A stretch of 64,000 nt of DNA from Nymphaea colorata. Taxonomy: Eukaryota > Streptophyta > Magnoliopsida > Nymphaeales > Nymphaeaceae. Position numbers and translations under genes: made by a program. The notes under the pieces were generated by a model. The model did no database searches. It had not been told where the DNA came from and saw only the letters and a list, made by a program, of their open reading frames with translations. Below are positions 11,636 through 22,851 of this stretch, piece after piece. How positions within the stretch are numbered: the stretch's first letter is position 1; every line of letters begins with the position of its first letter. Location: assembly GCF_008831285.2 (NCBI RefSeq), contig NC_045143.1, positions 22,572,302 through 22,636,301 of the forward strand, in the 5' to 3' direction.

Positions 11636-14600
11636 GGCTAGCCAAAGACCAAGGTCTTAGGCAAATGGCTCGGTCAAACCTGACCGGGCCCTTGCGTCTA
11701 GTCAACCGAAGTGAGGGCGGGTCCCCTCACGAGGTCCCCGCCCTGGGCTCGAACGGCTCAGAGGTTAGAACCTTTTATTTATGCGTTGGGCACTAGGCCC
11801 GAGTTTGCTTTTAAGTAATTTTACTTAGTGAGTAGGTTGTTTACAGTGGGTTTTGAAATAAGGACCTAGCCTAGCGGGTTTGAGTTGGGTTTTGGGTAGA
11901 GATCTAATCCGGATTGTGGATGGATCATTTAGGATATGTATATATTGTTTTGGATCTAGTAGTTTGTATCAAAAAATTGAACTAAGGAAATCATTTGCAA
12001 GTTTGCAATCTCTCTCCTCCGCGTGAGGCTTGTCTCTCTCTCCCTCGATCTAGAGGCGAGTTCTTCATCTTCTAAGTCAATCACCGACTTCTCCTTGCGT
12101 GAACGTGCGGTGCCTCTCATCCCCTCGCGTCCCCTCGGCCTGTGACGCTTCTTCCTCCATTGAAGGCTTCGGGCATCAGAGATATTCCGGTGGATAACTC
12201 AAGCATTGACGGCTTGCGGCGGATTTCCTCCAACCGGCGGCAATCCCTCCCTCGTCCACGGCTTCTTCCCCATTCGAACTGCAAAACAGCAAGGTTGGGG
12301 CCTTCTTTTCGACCACGGTGAAGTAGAGAGGCCGACATTGTCTAGGGAAGGTTGAATCTGCTTTAGGATTCAACACCGACGGCTAAAAAAGTTGGTTTAC
12401 CGAATATAAGTGCTTCTTCGCATTTTGTGTGAGGTTGATCTACGGGAAGGGTTTACGGCTTCTTAGTTCTGTCCTTGGCATACCCGAGGTTAGAGCCAAG
12501 ATCACGGCGAAGTTCCCTTGTAGAATTTCCTCTCACGTGGCGGATTAGTTCTGGTTTCGCTAGACTCAATCTAGTCATTATCGTGTGAGTTTTAACGGTG
12601 GTAAGAGCCGACCTCAAGCTTGAAGGCTTCGGATTCTTCCCCAAGTCTCTCGGTCCAGCCAGTTAAATCTTAAGTTTGGTTAAGATCTGGCCGTGAGAAT
12701 TATGCAAAAGATAGCCTACTGACATCGCCTCTTCAAGAGCTTTAAGATAGTTAATTCCGGGCGAGATCGGCCGGCTGCATTGCGAGTTTGGTTCCCTGCC
12801 GGTAAGCGGTTGTTCTCCGGCGTGATCTGCAACTTCCGGCATCCTCCAAGGTTTCCGAGCCTTTGGACAGTCCTGCCCTCGTGCGTGTTGAAGCTCACGT
12901 GAAGTTGGAAGGGGCGATTTGGTCTTCGGCGAGAGATCACTCAAACCAGGCCGGTTTTCCCTTTCGGTGCAAGCTCACTTGAAGGTCGACTCGGACCAGG
13001 TAAGTCCAATCCTCACCGTCGCTTTGTCCTCGTGTCAACCATCCCACCGTCCTTCCCAGCTCGAGCCCCAGCTGGCCCCACGTGTCCCCCATCCAAAACC
13101 AGTTAAAAGCCACGTCCCCTTAACTTTAGGACCCTTGACGCCACCTCGCCCTCTTTCTCCGTTTTTACTTAGTCTTCTCCTACTCGCAAGTAACATCAGC
13201 CTCTCATCTGGCCACATGGCAGCATCTTCTAGCCCACGAACAGGTCACCCTCCAGCTCGCCCAGCTCCTTTTCCACTTGTCCCTCACAGCTCGCCACCTC
13301 ACCCACACGAGCCCCTCCTTTACGCGCCACTCCCCTCTCTCGCGTCTTCCTTTTCCTATTTTCTAGCGCATGTCCCCTTAGGACTCGCTCTTGGTCTCGT
13401 CCATCTCTCCACTACCTTAACCGCATCCTTTCTTGACCCTTGATCTTGTGACGTGTCAACATCTCCTCGCTTGAGAGACCCACTCGAGCCACCTAGTCTT
13501 TTAGCTCTTAGGTAGCCCACTTGGCCCGAGCCTAGTCATAAGTCAACTTGACTTAGTTTAATAGCTCGACTAAGGTCCACTAGTCAAACCCTAACCTAGT
13601 TAGACTTTGACCGAACCCATCTCACCTAGTCAACTCTCACTTAGTTTGACTTAAGCCCTCTCGACTTAACTCACCCGAGCTCAACTCTTAGTCAAACCTG
13701 AGCCCCCTTGATTGCCTAAGTTTCCCCGATCGAGCCCACTCTTAACCTCACCATCTATCGTTCAGCCCTTCGGCCAGACCCACCTACTAGATAGGTTAAC
13801 CTCCCTTCCGAACCTAAGCCCTCTTGACTCTCGACCTACCCCAGCCCGACCCATCTCAACCCGACTGGCCTACCCTTAGGGCCCCGCCAGTCCAACCCTA
13901 CCCAGCCGTAGCTAGGGACCAGGATCAGCCGGCGACGTTAGCGTTTCGCTAGCGGCCCTCGGCCAGCACCTCGGCCGCGCTCCCTCCGCCATCGGATTCC
14001 AGCCGACGCACGTGGCCGAGCCACTCAGAGAATAGGCAGGTCGGCACTGCCGCTCTCGGCTTTCGCCCACCTCGTCTTGTCCGCGGCTTCTCGTCCAGCC
14101 TAGCGGCGACAGGTGGTCGCCCTCTCTTCTCGGCTTCCGGCAGCAGGTGGCTGCCCTGGTCGGCAGTCCATCACCGACGCGTCTCCAGTCCGCAAGCGGC
14201 AATCAGGCAGCACCCTCGGCGCCAAGGCGACAGCAGGTCGTCCTTCTTTTTGCCGCTCGTCCGTAGGTCCGCGTCCGACAGCAGAACGTCTCCCTCTTGT
14301 CTGCTCGACCTGCAGGCCGCATCCGACAGCAGGCGGCTGCTTCCGGCCAGCGCTCTGTCATCCCGTCCGACAGCAGGAGGCTGTCCAGGCCGCGCGCTTC
14401 ACGTAGATCCGGGGAGGGTGAATTTGCTTTCTGTTTTAGGAATTCCATTTAGTTTGCTTTCGTTATTGTTTTAGCCCAAGGCTTCGGCCTAGCTCCTCGC
14501 TGTGGTACCTCGAGGGCCATCTTGCCCGAGGCATGATCACAAGGAGCCGACCGTCCCATTTGCTTATTGTTGGGCGTGGTTTGCTCTCTATTCGTGGTGT

Positions 14601-14908
14601 GTATGGTTGTGTGTCTTGCTTGTGAGTGAGACGAGTGAATTCTTGTATCGCTCGCGTTTGTACAGCCGTGACCCATTGTAGATTGCTTTGTAGTAGGTCT
14701 GCCCGTAGTTAGGAATTGGGAACAAGGGTTTTCCGCACCTGTAATTCTTGTCCTAAGGGTTTTTTGCACCGGGGTTTGTCCGGCCGCGTAGAAGTGTTTG
14801 TATTAATTTGTCTTAGGATTTTTGGTTTTTGGGAAGCACTCAAGTGACCTGGGAAGATAGGTCGCTCTTGGTTAGGATTCTCTAGCCCTAACAGGAGTGG
14901 ACATAACA
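11344..14908 (+). repeat. E1 3' LTR
   Basis: TGTTACAGACC...GGACATAACA, 3565 bp. It keeps a 328-bp block (13678-14005) absent from the 5' LTR, and lacks 100 bp and about 24 bp that the 5' copy has. Perfect AGGNG hairpins are at 14105-14121 (GGCGAC/GTCGCC, loop AGGTG), 14139-14155 (GGCAGC/GCTGCC, loop AGGTG) and 14369-14385 (GACAGC/GCTGTC, loop AGGAG). A GTAAGT site is at 13000-13005. No gene other than the polyprotein tail (to 11635). Confidence 0.95.
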
Positions 14909-14913
14909 GTCTC
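14909..14913. repeat. Target-site duplication of E1 (right), GTCTC
   Basis: Matches 2826-2830 exactly. Confidence 0.95.
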
Positions 14914-14918
14914 TAACA
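14914..14918 (+). repeat. Last bases of LTR0
   Basis: TAACA, following the duplicated GTCTC, completes an LTR-like end (CTAACA, as in LTR2 and LTR4). Joining to 2830 gives the 3' terminus of LTR0. Confidence 0.55.
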
Positions 14919-14990
14919 GCAGCCTTGCCCCGCCCTCTATGGCTGCTTTCAGCCTTATTAGTGGCTGCTCGAGGCCAAGTCGAAGGCTGA
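14919..14990 (-). repeat. Remnant R: reverse-oriented start of an E5-type LTR
   Basis: On the minus strand this stretch, preceded by the pieces at 56763-56755, reads almost as the first 81 bp of the E5 LTR: TGATACGGGTCA, then CCTTCGACTTGGCC, GAGCAGCCACTAAT, AGCAGCCATAG and CAAGGCTGC. It is the old target that received LTR0 at one end and E2 and E4 inside it. Confidence 0.85.
14986..14990. repeat. Target-site duplication of E2 array (left), GCTGA
   Basis: GCTGA directly precedes the TG of LTR2a and recurs at 43544-43548 directly after the terminal ACA of the third LTR. One duplication therefore brackets the whole three-LTR array. Confidence 0.9.
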
Positions 14991-17900
14991 TGATACGAGC
15001 CAAAAATCCAGCCCGTTTGCTAGGGCTGAACCAAGGACCAAGCCGGGTCCGACTAGGCTCGTAAGGGCTGGACGTGAGTCCAGCAAGGCAGCTATGCCAG
15101 CTACAGAGGAAACTATACAGCTTGGAGTTCTTGCAATGGGTGGAGCGGGCGGAGCAACAACGGCCAAGCGTGGACAACAAAGGATTAAACCTCAAGGTGG
15201 CCTTGATCCGTTTTTAGGACTTTCCCGAACTTGAATGGTCTAACCTATGGTCGAGTCCTAATCCGAGTTCGCAGGAGGTAGTCTAGGTCGAACCTAGGCA
15301 AAAGGGGGTTGAGCCGGTCCGAGCTCAACCGTGCGCCCAAGCAAGTGGATCCGAATGATCCACTGACCATTTTATTTGGACGGATAGCGTCCCTTAGATC
15401 TGATTTATTTGGATCCGTTTTTGGATCCCATTGAGTTCCGTTTTTGGATCCCATTGAGTTCCGTTTTTGGATCCATTTGTGTTCCGTTTTTTTGAGTTGA
15501 TTCTTTAGTGAACCGGTTCAGAATGTGAACCAAGTTGAATAGAAAGTTATTTAAGTCTTTGATTTCATGTAATCGGTATGCTTTTGAGAATAATGAAATG
15601 AATTGATTAGTGTGGTGGGCGGATTGCCCTTTCTCTCTCTTGTTTTCCCCTTGGCTCACCCCTCTCCCGCGGTGGTCTCCCTTCTCTCCTTGGCGTCCCT
15701 CCTCACCCATGGCGCAGCCTCTTCTCTCCCACTCGTCCTCAAGGATTCTCCAAGCCCTAGCGTCATCCTCCATGGCGTCCTCTTCATTCCAGCCCTCTAG
15801 GTGAAGGACGGCATCCCTTTCACCCATCTATCCAGCCGAAGGTCTCCTCTTCCCTACCTTAATTTCTGTTTTCTTCCTCTCCCCCTCGACCTATGGAACA
15901 CGACCAAAGGAAAGCAGCAAGCTCCGGCGCGCGGCATCTCCAACGGACCACGAAGAATACCCCACGAGTATTTTCTTGAAGCACGGTGCCTTCCTTCTCA
16001 AACACAAAGAAGGTTGTGAGGCTGTCTTCTTCCCGGGAAGGCTGCAGCAACTTGGGCGACCTGGTAGCAGCAGCAAAAGACATCAAAGTAGCGCAAGAGA
16101 AAAAGGTTAGTATGAAGAGAAAACAAGAATAGTTGGTGAGCAACACGTTGCTCGGTTTTAATATTGAGTTCGGCTAGAAGGTGGATATCATTCCCTCGGT
16201 GCACACCCGAGAGATAGAGCTTTCATCCCACGGCTGAAATCAGAATTAAGCCCCTGCTTACGCGTCTCAAGAGCTCCTTGGAATTCTCAAGTTCTCTCCC
16301 TCACGCTACGCGCGAAGGTCACTAACGAGCATCCTCAAAAGTGCTCTTTGGTTGCCTCCGTTTTTGAACAAAACGGATGCACAAATCCAGCAAGCAAAAA
16401 GGGCTTGCAAAGTTCATCAAAAGGCGTCAGAACAAAGAAAAGATTACAAAGAAGAAGACGCCCCATCAAGAGGAATCAAATAGTGAAAAACGAGCTTCAT
16501 CCGGTTGATTAATCGCATGTTCTAGCCTCGGCCTGAATTCTGCAACTCCGGTGAACCTTCAAGTGATTCCGGCCGGATTTTGGTCAACTCCGGCGTGGTC
16601 CCAACTGCCCCTGATCGTGGAAAAGTCTAATCACAACTTAAGGGTATTCTGGTCTTTGTTTGGAGGAGCGCACTAGGGCGTTCAACCCTAGCCGCCGGTG
16701 CTAGCTCGCACCTTCCTTGGCAGCCAGTTCCTCATTTGGTAAGTCAATCTCCTCGTTTCTCTTGTTTAATTCCATCCATTAGATGTGCAACGTGTCAAGC
16801 ATCCCCACAGCCTCCCATGTTGACCCAGCCACCTGTCCCCCTTAATTGATCTTGCCCCAGCCGAAAGTATTTACCTTAGTCCATCAAATTCCATCAAATC
16901 CGGTAGATCCCCTTCCCTCGTAATCACTTACCGTTCTTGTTGCTCACCTTTTAGTCAACCGAGTCCAGCCTTTAATCTTCACCATTGGTGTCACCACGTG
17001 TCGTCATCCCAGCCTGCAGCTCCTGCCACCTCACCAGCTGGCCCCTCCTCCCTTGTCGAGCAGCTGGCCCCACACGGTTTCATCTTTCCCCTCGTCTAAA
17101 TCCTTCACCGATTTCCTTGAATCTTCACTCGTATTTCCATTTGGGTAAAACGTTGTGAAGACGCCACCTCCTGCTCCCCCTAATCAGGTCCCTAACATCA
17201 CGCCAGCCCAGTCCCTCTCCATCTGCCACCTCTACAGCCAGCCCTTGCCCCTGGCCCCCACACGAGATCCCCTCCTCCATCGTCAAACCCTTGCCGATTT
17301 CGTAGAGGCCTTCACGCGTTTTCCAATTTGGAAGAAATCGCCACCTCATCCTTGCCCAAATCCCTTCCTTCTCTTTACACTAGTCGACCCTTTTCGTCCT
17401 CACCTTAGCCCCTTTCCACCTCATGCTTCCTAAGTCTGACCCCACCTAAACCGAGCCAGCTCCCTTCTCCCATGTCGCCCACCATTTCTTTGTAGACCCC
17501 ACAAATTCCACTTGTCGTCCTTAGAGCCCACCCTCATCTTGCTTCTCCTTTCTCGTTTCCTTTATCTCACCATCCCTAGAAACTCTCTCGCATGAAGTCT
17601 TCCCCCCTTGCCACCTCATGCTTTCCCCTTTAGTAAAATCCAGCGTGACCCCTTAGCCCCCATCTTTCCCAAACCTTACCTTGTTCGTCCCCTTACATCC
17701 GTCGTGAAGAAGAGAAGTAGAATCCCGCACCTAACGAGAAGACTTATCACTTTGGCAAAGGCCACGTGCCTTCCTCTCCTAACGAATTAGGAAGAGAGCC
17801 GAGCCAATTCCCTCCTCGTTCTTAAGGAAGGAAATTGGTATCCATTCCTTATTCGCTAGACCCTCTCTAGCGATCCTCTTAGCTCTAATTTCATCTTGGA

Positions 17901-19259
17901 ATTAGACGCTCCTTTCCCTCCTCTACCCAAGGAAGGAAACCCCACGCCACCCTTTGCCTTTGGCAATTGGCGTCCTCTCACCCCCCTCTATCTTAGCTAG
18001 GTTGGTCGCCACCTGGCCACAACATCCCTTAGGAAACCCTTAGTCGTCTTCTCCCTTGCCCTCATTTAGTCAAGTCCTTGACGCATCACCCCTTAGTCAA
18101 CCTCTCTAGGATGACCTCACCTATGTTGACAACCTAACCCCTTGAGCCTCCTTTCCTCTAAATCTGGAAAGTAGCCCACGTTCATAAGGCAGCCCAGTCA
18201 ACGTGCCTAATTGACTAGAACCCACTTGCACGGCTAGAACCAAGCCGCACCTTCCGCACGCACCTTCCTCATTCCTTAGCGTCTTGACTTAATTCAAGTC
18301 AATCCCAGCCGCATCGGAACCTAAGCCCGTCCTTAGTCCGCCTTGTCCCAGCTGACCCTAAGCCTTGTCTTAGCTCACCTAGACCTCGACCTAGCCAGCC
18401 ACCCTTAACCGGACCCTCTCGTAGCTAGGTCTGCCCGAGCTCTTATCTTTCCCATAGCTAGGTTCTCCCGGGTTCTAGACCGAACCCAGCCTTTCCGACG
18501 GTCCTCCTCCATGCACGGCGAGGCACTTCCAGTTCCGGTACACTCTTGGAGCAGCGATCCCAGCACGTCCAGGAGGGCCTATCCCAAAGTAGCTAGCCAC
18601 TAGCTGCTGCCTCTTGCTCACGGCCAGGAGGGCCGTATTCCAGCAACCCGCCCGGCGTCCCTAGCCGGCCCTTTGAAGACTTCCGGCGGCGATTCTACCT
18701 TGCTGCGCGGATCCAGCAGCAGCCCTTTTCCTACGGAGCTCTTCCTCACTGTTGCTGCATTGCCCGAGGTTGGGGATTCACCTCGTGGCTATCTTGCTGA
18801 CGGCCAAGATTAGCTTGGTCGGGTGCACTTTGCTTGTGTATTTGCTTGAGCCCGGCTTCGGCCTTGGTTGATTCTTGCGGTACCTCGACGGCCCTTGGCC
18901 TAGACACGACCGCTAATCAACGAGCCTACCTAGGGTATTGGGTGTGGTTTGTTACATGTAGATATGGTTTGTGTGGTTTGATGGTTTGCATTGAGTGAGT
19001 TGCGAGAGCACTTCTGTATCGCACACGCTTGTACGGCCTCACATCCTTAGTAGTTTTCTGTAGTAGGTTTTGCTTAGTTAGGTTTTTGGGATTAACCTAC
19101 CGTGTATTCACGTCCTATTGGGTTTGCGCCTGGGTCCTGTCCGGCCAGGTAGATCCTTGTATTATTTGTTTAGGTCTCTTTGGTCTAGATTCCTCGAGGC
19201 GGTCTTGGCAGTAGGACCTCGACTCCTTGGGTCGGCCCGTTGGGGTCGGGTTCCTAACA
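14991..19259 (+). repeat. LTR2a, first LTR of the array
   Basis: TGATACGAGCC...TTCCTAACA, 4269 bp. It begins with about 200 bp that would code the protein tail. A 23-bp repeat (GGATCCCATTGAGTTCCG plus T's) occurs between 15411 and 15492, a TATA-like TTATTTAAG near 15547, a GTAAGT site at 16739-16744, a G-box CACGTGTC at 16995-17002, a pyrimidine-rich stretch at 17000-18500, and an AGGAG-loop hairpin at 18620-18636 (ACGGCC/GGCCGT). The GTGTGGTTTGT module starts near 18945. Small open frames inside are not supported as genes. Confidence 0.93.
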
Positions 19260-19999
19260 ATTGGTATCAGAGCCGCCTTGGGGTTTAAAGGCATAGAGAC
19301 AGCGACAGATTTCAGAAGTTAGTACTTTCAACGGAGTAGACGTCGCGGTTTCCAGCTAGAACTTGGACGGCTTCTTGTGGAGTGGCCACCAACAACCGAC
19401 TGATACCAATCTAACAATTGGTATCAGAGCAACCTTGGGGAATTAATCTTGACTTAGCCACGCTTGGACCAGCAAAGAGTAAGCATCCACGGACAGTGCA
19501 GCAGTCAGGACTTCAGACTTTCAGTAGGATTTCTTTTCAGGACTTTGTTTTCAGAACTAGGCGTATTGCGGTTTTCTGGACTGTAACAGTTGGCGACAGT
19601 GTATCAGCAATTTCAGGGTGCAAACGAAGTCGGATTTGCCACAAATTTAGTGGACAGACTCGTAAGCATATGTGCTACAAAAGCTATTTAGGGCTTCAGA
19701 AGAGATTCTGCCCTAAAAACGACGTTTTTGGCCTTGCAACGTGCTAAAAGCCTGAACGGACAGAACCTGTCCGCGGAGCAGTTCGGCCAGAAGATTGCGT
19801 AGTTTCAGAGACTTCCCGAGGTCAAAACGAGCTGAAATTTTCAGCATAGTCAAATAATTATATTCTCTTAACTGACAAAATTTGAAGTCAAAACTCCACT
19901 GTTTGATATTTCTGTGCGTAAGTCCTTTGGCTGCCTTAAAACAGTCTGGACTAAGGGCGTGTACATCGCACCACCCTAGGGTACTTGAGCTCGAAGTTG

Positions 20000-20027
20000 C
20001 TGTCGAGGCATCAGGCAGATGCGACAG
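20000..20027 (+). ncRNA. Leader stem-loop 1, E2 body 1
   Basis: Outer stem CTGTC/GACAG, a one-sided bulge GAG, inner stem GCATC/GATGC and loop AGGCA. Equivalent structures with different stem bases but the same bulge and loop type are in body 2 (27474-27501), E5 (60966-60993) and E4 (47712-47741). Candidate cis-acting RNA signal; packaging or dimer formation is a guess. Confidence 0.75.
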
Positions 20028-20067
20028 TTAGGCCTCCCATTTTAGGTCCTGCTGAGAGCAAGAGATA

Positions 20068-20097
20068 GTCATCGAGGTGCCAGGCGGGCACGGTGAC
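20068..20097 (+). ncRNA. Leader stem-loop 2, E2 body 1
   Basis: Outer stem GTCATC/GGTGAC (one G-U pair), bulge GAG, inner stem GTGCC/GGCAC, loop AGGCG. Same architecture as stem-loop 1, about 40 bases downstream. Confidence 0.75.
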
Positions 20098-20326
20098 AGG
20101 CGGAACCTGTTTTCCCCTCCCTTAGCGCACACAGGGCAGAAGTGTGGCTGATAGACAAAGGGCAGAAAGCAGTTTACAGCAGGTTCTTCGCAGCAGCATA
20201 GGGAATTTTCTTTAAGAGTGGCAGTGTGTCAGTGTGATTTGGTTTCAGCATTAGCATAGGAGTTGTTTCGGCTGTTTGCTTGATAGTGTAGAAGACGGAA
20301 TGAGGTGCTCGTCTAGTAGACCGACA

Positions 20327-22851
20327 ATGGACATACTCCTTAGCACCTACGAGAATGGCGTTTGCATTCGGAAAGATACGTTGATCCATGTTCATACTTG
20401 GGACCAAGGCCCAAAGTGGACTTATGTCCAAGTATGCAGTAATCCCGAGTGCGACTTGAGACTCCAACACCCTAGCATAAAAGGGCGTCACTTTGAGTTG
20501 GCCATACATAAGGACACCCAAGAAATGTGGATCGCCAAAATCACTTACACGGGTAGACTTATGGTGGATGGACACGAAGTAGAACATAGAGATTGGGCGC
20601 CAATCTATCATGGAGAAGTTATCCAAGTTGGGTTCTCGAAATTCCGCTTAGTGCTAGAAGAAAGACTCTCCCCCGTGGTCGAGAAGCAAAGAGAATATTC
20701 TTATGAACCTAGTAACAAAGATGAGCGTTATGGACAGAATGATCAAAGCACAAGGTCTCTTACGTGGGACGAAGTGCTCAACAAGATGAACGTGATGCTC
20801 GCCAGGATGGACCACAGAGAGGCAATGAGAAATAAGAAAATAGCCAGCGATAATAGACGGACTGAGATTGCTGCAGAGTCGGATACTGAAACTGAATCAG
20901 ATTCGTCTAGTGAGGATGAAAAATCCTCTCCTTCTCCCTTAAAGACGCCTATGAACAGAATGCCACCAGAGTATGAGTTAGAAAACGAAGAAGGAACTTC
21001 GTCTGAATCCGAAGATGATAGTAGCACTGATTCTTCAAGCGATGAAGAAATAGATTCGTCAAGTAGAGGGCGCACAAATAAAAACATCCTCAAGCCTTCA
21101 GATCATGTGGAAGTTGAAAATTCAGAAAAAGGGATTCTTGGAGCCCCTCCTATCCCTATCCATAAGGACAGCACGAGTATCACCTCGAAAGATACTAAAG
21201 GCATACTTGGCCCAGCCAAGACACTCAGTGCTATACGGCCTTTGGAATGGGTTCAGCCTAGGATAACACATGAGAACCAAAGGCCCAACCAGCAGAACGA
21301 GTCGGCAAGACGAAGAAACACAAAGCACTTCGTTGGCATCTACGAAGGACTACTTCCCTTACCCGAACCTATCAAGAAGACCGAACAAAAGGAATTAAGG
21401 GAAAGTAATAGAGCGTGTCCAAACTCAAACGAAGAGTGCTCATCTAGCCTAACACAAGCTGATAGTAGGGCGACACCTCTTGAAGGACTAACGCCTGAGG
21501 CAAGTCCTCAAGTGAGGACGCTGCAAAGCAAAGAAGAACTCTTCACCCCCGCTTCACCTTTCAGATGGGCAGATGAGCCATGGGATCATGAAACCCGTGA
21601 GCAAACGGAGATAGAAACCATGGAACAGCCAGCCACAGGCAACAAAGGGTTGTTACCACCTCCTAGCGTCCTTATGAACCAACCTAAGGAGGGTGGTATT
21701 GATCACGAGTTCTTTGAGTCTCCCAAAAGTGCACGAATGAAACTCCAACAAGGGGCGACTCAAGAATTGGCAAGCCTAAACGCCAAGTTACATAGAACCC
21801 AAGACAAGAGACCCTCTCTTGTTCAGCGCCAAGTAGACAAAGAGGTAGTTGCCGCCTCTAAAAGACACAAAAAGGGTTCTAACCTGGGTGTAAGCAGCGA
21901 ACCAAACCGCTTAACATACGGGAGCAGTATGAAGAAGAGCTCCTAGCAGAAACAGACGGAATCCTCCCCAAGTCTGAAGAGGAAAACGAAAATATTAGTG
22001 AGGAGCGTCATGACCTTAAGGTGACAGACATAGGAGCAGCCGGTGCTCAGTACACCGTGACCACCGTCGCCTCTTCTCAGCGTCAGATACATTCTAGGAA
22101 GGGTGGTAGGCAACAGAACTTACCTACTCTGGGGAACTACATCGAAAAAATCTACCCAGAGCGTTGGAGAGCATACCAATTTCCAGACTCTCCAAACTGT
22201 AGTCGGGAATTGAGAGATCCTCATGACTCCCTTAATCCCAACATGCAAGGCTTACTACTAGGCCCCGACTATAGTGAGCGCGCAGCAGAAGCGCAGTGGC
22301 CTGTCCCAGTGAGCAGCAACACGTGGCAATCGCATAAACACGGGCAGACCGCCACACAGAAGAAGAGCGTAAGCGGAAGCAAACAGCTGCAAGGGCAGCA
22401 AAGGCTTCACATCGGGTAGCTGCCTAGAGATTACGGCCCCAAACGAATACATCAAGGAACCACGAGTAAGACAACTAGGGTCTTCACTCGGAATCTTCAG
22501 AAAGGGCCGTGAGGAAGCTTCCTCAACCAGAGGAACTCCCTTACCGTACTACCCCGAGATTATGGACCAAAAGAAAAACTTATATGGGTAGCACGTGGAA
22601 GTCAGACCCATCCGGAAAAAGATAAAGCAAGAGCTTGGGGACAAGCTCATTTTAAGGAGGGTGGATCTGATACGAGCCAAAAATCCAGCCCGTTTGCAAG
22701 GGCTGAACCAAGGACCAAGCCGGGTCCGACTAGGCTCGTAAGGGCTGGACGTGAGTCCAGCAAGGCAGCTAGGCCAGCTACAGAGGAAACTATACAGCTT
22801 GGAGTTCTTGCAGTGGGCGGAGCGGGCGGAGCAACGACGGCCAAGCGTTGA
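20327..22851 (+). pseudogene. FHA-like protein of E2 body 1, frameshifted
   Basis: Non-gag/pol protein of the FHA-element family. The ATG at 20327 (MDILLSTYENG) is preferred because it aligns with an internal ATG in the intact E5 copy; an upstream in-frame ATG exists at 20276. An FHA-like domain fills about codons 10-110 (NPECDLRLQHPSIKGRHF ... VMVDG-type turn ... YHGEVIQVGFSKFRL). Then come acidic Ser-rich tracts (DTETESDSSSEDEKSS and a second near codon 230), a RMKLQQGATQ block, and after the break the conserved NYIEK(I/L)YPERWRAYQF block. A one-base loss near 21881-21890 shifts the frame. In the resumed frame TAG stands at 22417-22419 (body 2 has CAG) and TGA at 22510-22512. The tail with GGAGGA ends at 22851 inside LTR2b. 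Function unknown. Confidence 0.85.
22654..22665 (+). other. Polypurine tract of E2 body 1
   Basis: AAGGAGGGTGGA two bases before the TG of LTR2b; in frame it codes the EGG part of the tail motif. Confidence 0.85.

Larger units (their letters stand above)
2831..14908 (+). mobile_element. E1: Ty3/gypsy chromovirus, full length, coding frame broken
   Basis: Complete LTR retrotransposon. It has TG...CA LTRs at 2831-6208 and 11344-14908, a primer-binding site just inside the 5' LTR, a polypurine tract at 11330-11341, and a perfect 5-bp duplication. Domain order is Gag, zinc knuckle, protease, RT, RNase H, integrase, chromodomain, which is the Ty3/gypsy order. Sequence details (zinc knuckle of CFRC...HQC type, integrase LVVVDRLTKYSHF) resemble the Reina/Galadriel side of plant chromoviruses, though LTRs this long are unusual for Reina; lineage is not settled. 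It inserted 5 bp (excluding the duplication) before the end of LTR0. E4 is a close relative. Confidence 0.96.
19260..20326 (+). other. Leader of E2 body 1: two primer-binding sites and paired stem-loops
   Basis: TGGTATCAGAGCC at 19262-19274 is the LTR-adjacent primer site. A second copy, TGGTATCAGAGCA, follows at 19419-19431 and is preceded at 19400-19410 by its reverse complement CTGATACCAAT. A GTAAGT site is at 19918-19923. Two bulged stem-loops lie at 20000-20027 and 20068-20097. No coding frame with support is seen in this kilobase. Confidence 0.85.

Noticed and set aside
19262-19274. TGGTATCAGAGCC sites as tRNA genes
   Set aside because: They match only the complement of the tRNA 3' end; no cloverleaf or internal promoter is present.
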